Assembly (NCBI RefSeq): GCF_008298035.1 | Contig: NZ_CP042910.1 | Coordinates: forward strand, 2,371,001-2,435,000 | Source of the DNA: Gimesia maris | GTDB taxonomy: Bacteria > Planctomycetota > Planctomycetia > Planctomycetales > Planctomycetaceae | Length of the DNA stretch: 64,000 nucleotides | Direction: 5' to 3' | Shown: piece after piece, positions 55,562 through 64,000 of the stretch | Position numbering within the stretch: the first letter of the stretch is position 1 | How the letters are laid out: the number at the start of each line of letters is the position of its first letter | Program-made: the position numbers and the translations under genes | The notes under the pieces: model-generated | What the model saw: only the letters and a program-made list of their open reading frames with translations | What the model was told of the DNA's origin: nothing | The model's database searches: none

Positions 55562-58261
55562 ATGCCGATTCGGAACCTTGATAAGATATTTCGTCCCCGT
55601 CGGGTTGCCGTGGTGGGAGCCAGTCAACGTCCACTGAGCGTCGGACAGACAGTATTTCAGAATCTGGTGTCAGGTGGATTTTCCGGCGAAGTCTATCCCG
55701 TGAATCCCCGGCATGCCCGGTTAGGCGAGCATCCCTGTTATCAATCTGTTCTGGACCTGCCTGAACCCGTCGATCTGGCTGTGATTTGCACTCCGGCACA
55801 AACGATACCCGATGTGATCCAGCAGTGTGGGACAGCGGGAATTCGGGGAATCGTGATTCTGTCAGCTGGTTTTCGTGAAACAGGAGCCGCAGGGAAAGAG
55901 CGGGAACTGCAGGTTCTGAGTATTGCCAGGCAGTTTTCCGGAATGCGAATTATTGGCCCGAACTGCCTGGGAATCATGGCTCCCTATGTCAATCTGAATG
56001 CGAGTTTTGCCACGGACATGCCCCTCACTGGAAATATTGCCTTTATCTCGCAGTCTGGCGCACTGTGCACTGCTGTATTGGATTGGGCGTTGCAGGAAAA
56101 GGTTGGTTTTTCTCATTTTGTCTCTGTGGGGAATATGCTGGATGTCGGCATTGCTGATTTGATCGACTACTTTGCCCTGGATCCGCAAACGAAGTCAATC
56201 ATCCTGTACGTGGAGTCGATCACCGAAGCACGACAATTCATGTCGGCGGCGCGGGCATTTACTAAACATAAACCGATAATTGCCTACAAAGCAGGGCGTT
56301 TTCAGGAATCTGCCAAGGCGGCGTCATCTCATACAGGAGCGATGGCAGGCGTTGACGCTGTTTATGAAGCAGCATTCGCTCGCGCAGGGATCGTACGCGT
56401 TTTTGAACTGGATGACCTGTTTGACTGCGCTGAATTACTGGCGCGACACAGGCCTCCGCGGGGGGAACGACTGGCGATTCTCACCAATGCAGGAGGTCCC
56501 GGGGTCATGTGCACCGATGCGCTGCTGGAACGAAAAGGAGTCCTGGCATCGCTTTCGGAAGAGACCATTGAGCAGCTGAATCGTGTGTTACCGCCAGCCT
56601 GGTCGCATGGAAATCCGCTGGATATTCTGGGGGATGCACTGCCGGAACGATTTGGCAAGGCGCTTGAAATTATCCTCGTTGATTCTCAGGTGGATGGGGT
56701 ACTGGTAGTCCTGTCTCCCCAGGCAATGACCGATCCTACCGGAGCTGCTGATGCGGTCATCAAAGCGGCGAAGCTGACATCGAAACCGATTCTCACTTCC
56801 TGGATGGGAGGAGGAAAAGTTCTTGAAGGAATAACACGTCTGACTGCTGCCGGCATACCCACCTACAATACTCCAGAGCAGGCCGTGCGGGCATTTATGT
56901 ATCTGGTGACCTATGCCCGGAATCGTGAGTTTCTGTATGAAACTCCGCGCGCGATGCCGCTCCACTATTTGCTGGATCGACCGCACCTGAGGGAACTGGC
57001 TGACGCCGCGTTGCTGGAAGGACGCGATATCCTCTCCGAGTGTACTTCAAAAACACTCCTGGAAGCCTATGGGATCCCGGTCAATCGAACAGTTGTAGCT
57101 CGCAGCGCGGAAGAAGCTGTGCAGTTATCTCAACAGATGGGGCGGCCGGTTGTGCTCAAAGTCTATTCCGAACAGATTACTCACAAAACAGATGTGGGAG
57201 GCGTCGAACTGGATTTGTTCGATGATCGTGAAATCAGTGAAGCTTATGCACGCATCATGCAACGTGTGAAAGAATCGCGACCAGATGCGGATGTAGAGGG
57301 AGTGACGGTTCAGCGAATGGTTTCCGAGCCGGAAGGGCATGAACTGATTCTGGGGGTCAAACGCGATCCGGTATTTGGGATGGTGCTGCTGGTCGGAGCA
57401 GGGGGAACCTCTGCCGAATTGTACCAGGACCGTGCACTGGAACTGCCTCCTCTGAATGAACGGCTGGCGCGGCATGCGCTGGAATCGCTGCGTTCCTGGC
57501 CTTTATTGAACGGCTATCGAGGGCGCCCTCCTGTGAACCTGGATCAACTGATCGAAGTGTTGATCCGGCTGTCCTACTTTGTTGCCGATTTTCCGCAAAT
57601 TGTGGAACTGGATATCAATCCTCTCATGGTGACACCCAGGAATTCCGTTGCCCTTGATGCTCGGATTGTTGTTGATCGAACACAGAGGGAAAAGTCGTCC
57701 CGTCCTTATTCTCAGCTGGCAATACGACCTTATCCGGACGAGTTTACAAAATCAGTGACGCTGAAGGATGGTACCCTCGTGCGCTTGCGACCGATTCAAC
57801 CCGAAGACGAGGATAAATGGCATGAACTGCTACGGGGCTGTTCACCCGAATCCATTCGGGCACGGTTCCGGTTTACTTTTCAAGGTACAACACATGATAT
57901 GGCAACCCGTTTCTGTTTTATTGACTATGACCGTGAAATTGCGATCGTCGCAGAGCGAGTCGATGATCCAACAGGAGAGCTGATTGGCGTGGGACGCATG
58001 GTGGCTGATGCGGATCATCAGGAAGCCGAGTATGCCGTGCTTGTGGGAGATCGCTGGCAGGGACAGGGGCTGGGATCCATGTTGACGGATTTCTGCCTGG
58101 AGGTATGCCGGACCTGGGGGGTAAAACGGATCGTGGCCGAAACGGCTCCGGATAACCGTCGCATGCTGGAACTGTTTCGAAAGCGTGGCTTTTCAAAAGA
58201 GAATACGCATTCTACGGATACCATCCTGCTGATGAAAAATCTGGATACCAGTTCTTTCTGA
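55562..58261 (+). CDS. ADP-forming acyl-CoA synthetase fused to GNAT acetyltransferase (Pat-like)
   Basis: About 899 residues from the ATG at 55562; a TTG at 55514 is less likely. Domains: CoA-binding (about 8-100, VAVVGASQRPLSVG), succinyl-CoA-ligase-like (about 140-295) with catalytic His257 in AASSHTGAMAG, a second ligase lobe (about 300-460), ATP-grasp (about 490-700, RPVVLKVYSEQITHKTDVGGV, ELDINPLMV) and GNAT (about 735-890, RWQGQGLGSMLTDF). The layout is that of the protein lysine acetyltransferase Pat/PatZ. Because His257, the position phosphorylated in archaeal acetyl-CoA synthetases, is retained, the synthetase half could be active and make ATP from acetyl-CoA. It closes the module. 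Confidence 0.93.
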   Translation: MPIRNLDKIFRPRRVAVVGASQRPLSVGQTVFQNLVSGGFSGEVYPVNPRHARLGEHPCYQSVLDLPEPVDLAVICTPAQTIPDVIQQCGTAGIRGIVILSAGFRETGAAGKERELQVLSIARQFSGMRIIGPNCLGIMAPYVNLNASFATDMPLTGNIAFISQSGALCTAVLDWALQEKVGFSHFVSVGNMLDVGIADLIDYFALDPQTKSIILYVESITEARQFMSAARAFTKHKPIIAYKAGRFQESAKAASSHTGAMAGVDAVYEAAFARAGIVRVFELDDLFDCAELLARHRPPRGERLAILTNAGGPGVMCTDALLERKGVLASLSEETIEQLNRVLPPAWSHGNPLDILGDALPERFGKALEIILVDSQVDGVLVVLSPQAMTDPTGAADAVIKAAKLTSKPILTSWMGGGKVLEGITRLTAAGIPTYNTPEQAVRAFMYLVTYARNREFLYETPRAMPLHYLLDRPHLRELADAALLEGRDILSECTSKTLLEAYGIPVNRTVVARSAEEAVQLSQQMGRPVVLKVYSEQITHKTDVGGVELDLFDDREISEAYARIMQRVKESRPDADVEGVTVQRMVSEPEGHELILGVKRDPVFGMVLLVGAGGTSAELYQDRALELPPLNERLARHALESLRSWPLLNGYRGRPPVNLDQLIEVLIRLSYFVADFPQIVELDINPLMVTPRNSVALDARIVVDRTQREKSSRPYSQLAIRPYPDEFTKSVTLKDGTLVRLRPIQPEDEDKWHELLRGCSPESIRARFRFTFQGTTHDMATRFCFIDYDREIAIVAERVDDPTGELIGVGRMVADADHQEAEYAVLVGDRWQGQGLGSMLTDFCLEVCRTWGVKRIVAETAPDNRRMLELFRKRGFSKENTHSTDTILLMKNLDTSSF

Positions 58262-58750
58262 GCGGCTCCGGGCAGGAACTACCGGTGAGTCAATCAATCC
58301 TCTCACCCAAAAGATATACCAGCTCTTACGAAGTATCTGTCTGTGTATTGATCTCTCATATAAAGTCACATGAACAGAATTAAAGTATCGATACAAAATG
58401 TTTCGGCTTATGTGCATCAGTCAGACAGATGGCTGTTTTCCTGTCAGGTTGGTGCCAGGACCGATCTTTGACCGCTATGCGCTCTTGAAAGTCTTGATGG
58501 TACTGTTTTGAGAGCGGGGATGGCGGATGAATTCACGGCAATAACCGCGGCACAATGCAAGAATTTCTTACACGATCAGTCTGCGCAGAATGAAAATGCA
58601 GTTCACCTGGGAGTGAAGTCAGGACTCGAATAATCTGCATATTTGCAAAAATCGGTACTCTGCAGGTTCTGGTATATCTTTTGCGTTTACACGTGCAGCA
58701 GATTGTTAACAAACCCGGGTATCTTATTTCTGAGAGCATTCAGGAACATC
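58262..58750. other. Intergenic region of 489 bp
   Basis: Between the acyl-CoA synthetase fusion and the membrane protein gene. A small inverted repeat GGTGAG/CTCACC (58284-58289, 58302-58307) 23 bases after the stop could be a weak terminator. Otherwise no gene, no repeat and no clear promoter was seen. It marks the end of the hydrogenase/N-ATPase module. Confidence 0.55.
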
Positions 58751-60502
58751 ATGTCGGAAGCACAACATCAACCCGAGTCCGCCGGACTCGCCGACCGGCT
58801 TGAAAAATCGCCAGCACTCTGGGCAGCGGGAATTGTGCTCTGCCTGTTCGGATTGACGTTCCTGATCTTGACGCCGGTATACGACACAAATGACGATCCG
58901 GTCATGGGGCTGGTGGCCTCCGGCTATGGGACAGTCGTCGGCCCTGATGAGCACCTGCTTTACACGAACGTGCTGATCGGATTGTTACTGAAGCACCTCT
59001 ACATGCTGGCTCCACTCATTCCCTGGTATGGTGGCTACCTGCTGCTGGCCCAGTTCGTGGCTCACTGGCTTTTATTATATTCAATGCTCCTGTTGAAGCG
59101 AAATCGCCTGATACTGTTCAGCTACCTGATGTTTTATGTGGGGGTAGGAGTCTACTTTCTGGTGCACGTTCAGTTTACTTCAACAGCATTTCTGATCGGC
59201 CTGGCGGGCCTGTCGCTGATCATGGTCAGCCTGATGCTGGATTGCAGGGAAAGGCATCGGCCCTGGCTTAAATGGGGGGGAGCCTGCTGTCTGATCTTCG
59301 CCAGCCTGGTTCGTTTTCAGTCACTGCAGATGCTGGTCCTGACTTCTCTGCCAATGCTTCTGCTATTGTTCTATCAGTATTTCAGCAGTTTGAAGATCAA
59401 GGTCTATCTCCTGCCGGCTGCCCTGGCTGTCTTTGGTGTTCTGGGGGGGCATTATTATGACGCGCAATACTATCAACAGGATGAAGAATGGAGAGAATTT
59501 CTAACTTACCACGCCGCGTTGGCTCCCCTGATTAATGATATCGAAATCCCCTATAATGAGCAGACCCAGGAGGTCTTTGCTGATGTGAACTGGAGCAGGA
59601 CTGATTACCGCGCGTTTCGTGAGTGGGTCTATCTGGATCAGGAAAAATTCAGCCTTGATCGAATGCAGCGGTTCCAACAGCAAGTCGCTACTTTACCTTT
59701 GAGTCAAATGCCTGAGGTGACCGCCTCCCGGATGCAGGCAGTCCGGCACGCGCTCACTCGTCCGGTCACTTATTTCAGTCTCTTCGCCACGCTGCTTTTT
59801 ACATTCCTGGGACAGAAAGGAAGCTGGCAGAGAAAGAGTATCAAATGGACTGTCCTCTGGTGTGTTCTGATTATGGCTTACCTGGTGGTCTACAAGAAAT
59901 TACCCGATCGGGTCTTTTCCTGCCTTATCGCTCTCTGCTTTTATTTTACGCTGCTGATGAATGTTACCGGTAAAGAAGGGCTGGCGGCGACCGGTCGTAT
60001 CTTTCGCGGGCCACTCCTGCTCAAAACTGGTATGGTGATTCTAATTCTACTCAGCTCTGCTATGCTGCTGGGATACGTTTCCTGGTCAGACCGGATCGTA
60101 AAGCAGAACACCCGGCTGAAACAGGACGTGCAACTGCTGAAGGAGAAATTGCCGGATAAAGTGTTCGTGGCGATCTGGACATTTCCCATAGATCGATTTC
60201 TACCCCTGGATAATCAATCGGTATTCAAAGACTTCAAATATCTGTTTCTTAACGGACGCCAGGGTTCGCCTTTGTTTCAGAAAAAAATGAAAGCGTTCCA
60301 GATTGAATCACCGTTGGACGAACTGCTGGGATCAAGACAGATTTTCTTCATCTCACACCCTGAAATGGATTCCATGCTCAGAGAATATCTCAAAGAGTAT
60401 TACGGCTCTGAGGTGTTTTGGAATCAGCTCTATGTCGGGGGAAATTTTGTGATTTATCAACTGGGGACAGAAGAGCTCCCGTCGAAGGTCCCCGAGAATT
60501 GA
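58751..60502 (+). CDS. Polytopic membrane protein, possible GT-C-type glycosyltransferase
   Basis: About 583 residues from the ATG at 58751 (MSEAQHQPESAGLADRL); an upstream open frame to 58643 adds unlikely sequence. About 10-12 hydrophobic helices are present. After the first helix comes a loop PVYDTNDDPVMGLVASG with an Asp pair, a place where GT-C glycosyltransferases have catalytic acids. The C-terminal about 120 residues are soluble (DKVFVAIWTFPIDRFLP, SPLFQKKMKAF). No family is recognised with certainty. It stands alone, with 489 bp before it and about 555 bp after it. Confidence 0.7.
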   Translation: MSEAQHQPESAGLADRLEKSPALWAAGIVLCLFGLTFLILTPVYDTNDDPVMGLVASGYGTVVGPDEHLLYTNVLIGLLLKHLYMLAPLIPWYGGYLLLAQFVAHWLLLYSMLLLKRNRLILFSYLMFYVGVGVYFLVHVQFTSTAFLIGLAGLSLIMVSLMLDCRERHRPWLKWGGACCLIFASLVRFQSLQMLVLTSLPMLLLLFYQYFSSLKIKVYLLPAALAVFGVLGGHYYDAQYYQQDEEWREFLTYHAALAPLINDIEIPYNEQTQEVFADVNWSRTDYRAFREWVYLDQEKFSLDRMQRFQQQVATLPLSQMPEVTASRMQAVRHALTRPVTYFSLFATLLFTFLGQKGSWQRKSIKWTVLWCVLIMAYLVVYKKLPDRVFSCLIALCFYFTLLMNVTGKEGLAATGRIFRGPLLLKTGMVILILLSSAMLLGYVSWSDRIVKQNTRLKQDVQLLKEKLPDKVFVAIWTFPIDRFLPLDNQSVFKDFKYLFLNGRQGSPLFQKKMKAFQIESPLDELLGSRQIFFISHPEMDSMLREYLKEYYGSEVFWNQLYVGGNFVIYQLGTEELPSKVPEN

Positions 60503-61057
60503 TTCAGAGCTTGAGCGCATTCAGGGGGGCAAAACGAAACCTGATCTATTCACGACAGTTCAGAAGGTTGGTCGGTAACAGACTCAAACCGTTGATCTGG
60601 AAGATTACATTTCTGTCCGAATGACCAGTGTGAATCTGATCCGAATGCAACTGCAGCTTCAGAAGTGATTTCAAGACCGTTCCTGCTTCATTTGGAGTTC
60701 GGGGTTACTGGCCTGTGTGGCCTTGTGCTGGCTGAAAACGTTCTCAGGGGCTCAAATAGTGATCTCCAGGTGCAGTACAATGGAATGATGAAACTCTCCC
60801 GTGGGAGCGATTCTGCCCTGATTTACAGGTTGCATCAACGCTGAAACCGGTTAAAATGATCTTGTTAAATCCAGTGTTTCATTAAGTCTTCCTGCTTGAA
60901 CATAGTGCCTCCATTGTTCAAGCATCAGAGATGCCTGCCACTGCCAGATGATCTGGATCGGGGTGTTAACTCATCGGGGTGTCTGAACCAACAGGCCAAT
61001 CCTGATTAAAACTTCGATCACAGTTAAATGGCTGCCTCGTTTTCTGAAAGATTAATC
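60503..61057. other. Intergenic region of 555 bp with inverted repeats
   Basis: No coding potential was seen. Two hairpin-like elements are present: CTCCC-GT-GGGAG at 60796-60807 and a perfect 10-bp inverted repeat at 60893-60924. The promoter of the DUF1552 operon must lie in the right half. Confidence 0.55.
60893..60924. repeat. Perfect 10-bp inverted repeat upstream of DUF1552 operon
   Basis: TGCTTGAACA (60893-60902) and its exact reverse complement TGTTCAAGCA (60915-60924) are separated by 12 bases. They lie 133 bases before the DUF1552 start. It is a candidate operator for a dimeric regulator or an RNA hairpin; no T-run follows, so a terminator is less likely. Confidence 0.75.
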
Positions 61058-62377
61058 ATGCTGACCCGTAGAAAAATGATTCAAGGTATGGCGGCTGGTG
61101 CAGGTGCTGCACTGGGACTTCCCTTTCTTCCCGAACAGCTCCTGGCATCGTCGGCCCGTAAGGAGACTCCGAAGCGGATCGTGTTCTTCATGCAGAACCA
61201 GGGCTTCGATCCAGCCACCTGCATTCCGGAAGGGATGAAGCGCAGTGGCTCGCTGGCAAAAGTCAAACTCCCTGAGCCCATCAGTCCGCTGGAACCTTAC
61301 AAGGAACGCCTGCACATTATCAATGGTCTGCATGGCATCCACACCAGCCCGTCGCACAGTGCCTTCTTTGGCGCTCTGGGGGGCTATCGCGGCAGTGACG
61401 GAGTGCCTCCCAGTGCAGCGACGATCGATTATGAATTGAGCAAAGTCTTGCCTCAGACACTTCTGCCTCACTTGTGTATTGGCATGGATTCCATCGAGAA
61501 CATGAAGACCAAGCCTACCATCGCAACGCTTTCTGCCAGTGGTGCCGGTCAGCCGATTTTTATGCATTCCAATCCGAATCATCTTTACCAGATGTTGTAT
61601 GGCGGTATCTCCACCGGTGATATTCGACTCCAGCATGAAGCCCGATTCAATTTACTCAATCAGATTGAAAAGTTGGCCGCTTCGAAGGGCCGATCGCTTC
61701 CGACTGCAGACCAGCAGCGTTACGGTCAATTTGTGAATGGATTCAAAGATGTCAATGGACTGCGTGATCGCCTGGATTCGGTTGCAGATCACCTGCGGAA
61801 ATTTGCTCCCAAAGTGGATTCGCGATATACCAGTCCCGAGTATGAAACAGACTGGCATGATGCTTTGCTCGACCTGGGAATCTCGTCGCTCACATCAGGT
61901 ATCACCAATACGCTGACCATTGGTTCGGGCCGCGGCGAAATCTTCGGAGCATGGAAGGGACTGGGCATCGAACAACAGGGGCACAATCTGGGGCACATGG
62001 CGCAGCCTGGCAATCCCATCTGGATTAAGATCCGTCAGTATAACAGCCGCATGCTGGTGAAGATCATCGAAGCACTGGAAAGCGTTCCAGAAGGAAGTAG
62101 TACGATGATGGACCACACGCTGATTGTTTACACCAGTAACAATGCGGACAAGCAGCATACCAGTGGTGCCAACTGGCCGGTTATGCTACTGGGTAATTTT
62201 GACGGCTCATTCAAGACAGGTTGCTTTACACAACTGGACGGTAAACGCCCCATCAACTCACTCTACGCGACGCTACTGCACACCGCGGGGGTTCCCTGTG
62301 ATCACTTCAATATGAATGAGAAACTGGCCAGGAAGTTCGATACCACTACCGGCCCGATTCAGGAACTGCTGGTATGA
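61058..62377 (+). CDS. DUF1552 family protein, Tat-exported
   Basis: About 439 residues from the ATG at 61058 ([25 protein letters not shown], a Tat-type leader); a frame ten codons longer is possible but puts the leader further in. DUF1552 blocks are seen: [47 protein letters not shown] and [23 protein letters not shown]. The domain is related to DUF1501 and the sulfatase/alkaline phosphatase superfamily. Its stop overlaps the start of the next gene (ATGA), the standard DUF1552/DUF1588-1592 pairing of planctomycetes and related groups. Function unknown. Confidence 0.9.
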   Translation: MLTRRKMIQGMAAGAGAALGLPFLPEQLLASSARKETPKRIVFFMQNQGFDPATCIPEGMKRSGSLAKVKLPEPISPLEPYKERLHIINGLHGIHTSPSHSAFFGALGGYRGSDGVPPSAATIDYELSKVLPQTLLPHLCIGMDSIENMKTKPTIATLSASGAGQPIFMHSNPNHLYQMLYGGISTGDIRLQHEARFNLLNQIEKLAASKGRSLPTADQQRYGQFVNGFKDVNGLRDRLDSVADHLRKFAPKVDSRYTSPEYETDWHDALLDLGISSLTSGITNTLTIGSGRGEIFGAWKGLGIEQQGHNLGHMAQPGNPIWIKIRQYNSRMLVKIIEALESVPEGSSTMMDHTLIVYTSNNADKQHTSGANWPVMLLGNFDGSFKTGCFTQLDGKRPINSLYATLLHTAGVPCDHFNMNEKLARKFDTTTGPIQELLV

Positions 62378-64000
62378 CCGGGTGCCGACTGGTTCTGGTT
62401 CTCGCGCTACTGTGCAGTCTGCTTACAGACGCTTCTGGTGAGACTTACACTCCCGGTCAAAAGGTTTCCCAAGACTTTGAGGCCTTTACTCAATCGTTTT
62501 TGAACAGGCATTGTGTGGACTGTCATGGGGAAACAGAATCTGAGGGCAATCTCTCGCTCCATGACCTGGGACCTGTCGACGAAGTCAATGCCGCGACCTG
62601 GAGAAGCGTGTGGGCACAGGTCACCCTGAAAGAGATGCCTCCCAAGGAGATGACTCAGCCCAAAGTAGTGGAACGGCTGCAGTTCTCAGACCTGATTGTC
62701 GGTGAACTGACACGCGTGATGCGCGACAAGGGTGGTTTTCATGATCATCTCGATCCGAATAAAGGGAACTATGTCGACCACAGCCTGCTGTTCGGCCCAC
62801 TGCCAGAGGAAATCAAACTCACTCCTGCATCTTCGCCGGCACGCCTGTGGCGATTGACGCCTCAGGAACACATTACGCGCCTGAATGAATTGATCAATAA
62901 AGAGCCGGAGTACGATCCAGCTAAGCCTGGTTTGCGAACTCATGGAGATGTGGTTCCCACGAATCACGGCGGCGAACTTAAGCTCTACTTTGGTACAGAT
63001 CGAATTATCAAATGGCAGGGGGGGACTGTGGCTTATGCGACGGCTGTCAAGAGTGTTCCCGCTGTGCTCTCATCGGCCCGAACTCATGGTCTGGAAAACT
63101 ATCCTGACTTCTATTCTGTCAACAGTGCGGAGGCGACACAGATCCTGGGGATTTCTGAGGACATTCTGCGCTATATGGCTTATGGTCCTTTGAGCATCGC
63201 CAAGCCTTATCAGATTACGGATAATCCCCGGTCCATCGCGGACAAGATGAAAGGCGATATTCGCGGTTTACCCACAAGTATTGTTTACAGTACGAAGGTC
63301 GCGCGCCCCCTGACACCGGTCTATGATCTCATGCGGCAGGAAGGTGTTACCGATGAAGGTTTGCAGGCTGCCGTTGATTACCTGTTTGAAATGCTGACAT
63401 TCCGTCCTCCGAGTAAAAAGGAGTCAGACGACTACACTGCGATTGTGAAACAGTCCATCGAGAAACTTGGTAAGGAAGACGGCGTCGTCCTTGGTTTGTC
63501 GTCTATTTTTCTCGAGCGTGACGCACTCTTCAGACCGGAACTTGCCAAAGCCGGTCAACCAGATCAATACGGACGTGTCATGCTGCAGGACTGGGAACTG
63601 GGGCTGGCAGTCAATCACGCGTTGCGCTACATCAAACCGGATGAAGAATTACGGGCAGCGATTGTTGAAGGACGTATGCGGACGAAGGCCGATGTAAAAC
63701 GGGAAGTGGAACGGATGCTGGCCGACGACAGAATCAGGAAGCCTCGTATTCTGCGTTTCTTCCGTGATTACTTTGACTATGACCTGGCCGGTTACATCTG
63801 CAAAGACGCCCGGGCATTGGCACAAACGGGGGTGAGCAATCGAGGACAGGCGCATTACCGGGCGATGTTCGATGCGACAGCGAGTACGGATCGACTGATC
63901 GAACTGATCCTCAAAGAAGATCGGGATGTATTAAAGCAATTGCTAACCACGGATCGGGTTGTGGCCACTGATGCGGACAAAATCTATTTTGGTAAGCGGC
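62374..64000 (+). CDS. DUF1588/DUF1592-type secreted cytochrome c-domain protein (3' end outside window)
   Basis: The frame opens with ATG at 62374, overlapping the DUF1552 stop by 4 bp, and stays open to the last base, giving about 542 residues so far. A Sec signal peptide ([19 protein letters not shown]) is followed by a haem-binding site C47-V-D-C50-H51 in a Planctomycete-cytochrome-C-like domain ([28 protein letters not shown]). Downstream are blocks typical of DUF1592/DUF1588 proteins: [56 protein letters not shown] and [13 protein letters not shown]. The expected C-terminal DUF1585 part lies beyond the window. It is probably extracytoplasmic; its redox role is unknown. Confidence 0.87.
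   Translation, partial: MTGCRLVLVLALLCSLLTDASGETYTPGQKVSQDFEAFTQSFLNRHCVDCHGETESEGNLSLHDLGPVDEVNAATWRSVWAQVTLKEMPPKEMTQPKVVERLQFSDLIVGELTRVMRDKGGFHDHLDPNKGNYVDHSLLFGPLPEEIKLTPASSPARLWRLTPQEHITRLNELINKEPEYDPAKPGLRTHGDVVPTNHGGELKLYFGTDRIIKWQGGTVAYATAVKSVPAVLSSARTHGLENYPDFYSVNSAEATQILGISEDILRYMAYGPLSIAKPYQITDNPRSIADKMKGDIRGLPTSIVYSTKVARPLTPVYDLMRQEGVTDEGLQAAVDYLFEMLTFRPPSKKESDDYTAIVKQSIEKLGKEDGVVLGLSSIFLERDALFRPELAKAGQPDQYGRVMLQDWELGLAVNHALRYIKPDEELRAAIVEGRMRTKADVKREVERMLADDRIRKPRILRFFRDYFDYDLAGYICKDARALAQTGVSNRGQAHYRAMFDATASTDRLIELILKEDRDVLKQLLTTDRVVATDADKIYFGKR

Overview
The window looks like the chromosome of a planctomycete, most probably a Gimesia/Planctomyces-type member of the Planctomycetaceae. 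The signs are secreted DUF1501, DUF1552, DUF1553 and DUF1588/1592-type proteins with Tat-like or Sec leaders, Hanks-type kinases next to ECF sigma factors, multidomain LamG/FGE and PAS-rich proteins, and moderate GC. The genus is inferred from style only. No rRNA, tRNA, CRISPR array, insertion sequence or phage gene was seen.

Positions 1-16,964 are ordinary planctomycete territory. They hold the 3' part of a DUF1553 gene, a DUF1501 gene, a 2453-residue CheB-CheR-PAS/GAF hybrid histidine kinase, a neutral-ceramidase-like gene, a second DUF1501 gene, a mandelate-racemase-type enolase-superfamily gene, a small helical protein and an NHL/SMP-30-like propeller. Positions 17,179-27,123 form a signalling block: a STAS protein, then two ECF sigma/Ser-Thr kinase pairs on the minus strand, with two small membrane or secreted proteins beside them. 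Positions 27,399-30,443 hold a secreted beta-helix protein and a small membrane protein with an HExxH motif.

Positions 30,519-58,261 look like one physiological module for energy conservation when oxygen is short. It contains a sirtuin gene (frameshifted in this sequence), a baeRF family 3 release-factor-like protein, a cyclic-nucleotide-binding protein, a complete group 3b [NiFe] hydrogenase (hydBGDA order) with its protease and hypABFCDE, a two-CBS protein, and a complete N-type ATPase operon in the diagnostic order atpDCQRBEFAG without atpH. Divergent from the ATPase lie a PEP synthase, a hemerythrin-like protein, a histone-deacetylase-fold deacylase and an ADP-forming acyl-CoA synthetase fused to a GNAT acetyltransferase. 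A plausible reading is that reductant is disposed of as H2 (or H2 is recycled) through the NAD(P)-linked hydrogenase, ATP is made by the acyl-CoA synthetase, the N-ATPase maintains the ion gradient, PEP synthase redirects pyruvate, and protein acylation (GNAT) with deacylation (sirtuin, HDAC) plus the baeRF protein adjusts metabolism and translation. Joint regulation is inference.

Positions 58,262-64,000 return to generic content: a polytopic membrane protein, then a DUF1552 gene translationally overlapped by a DUF1588/1592-type cytochrome c-domain gene that runs off the window end.
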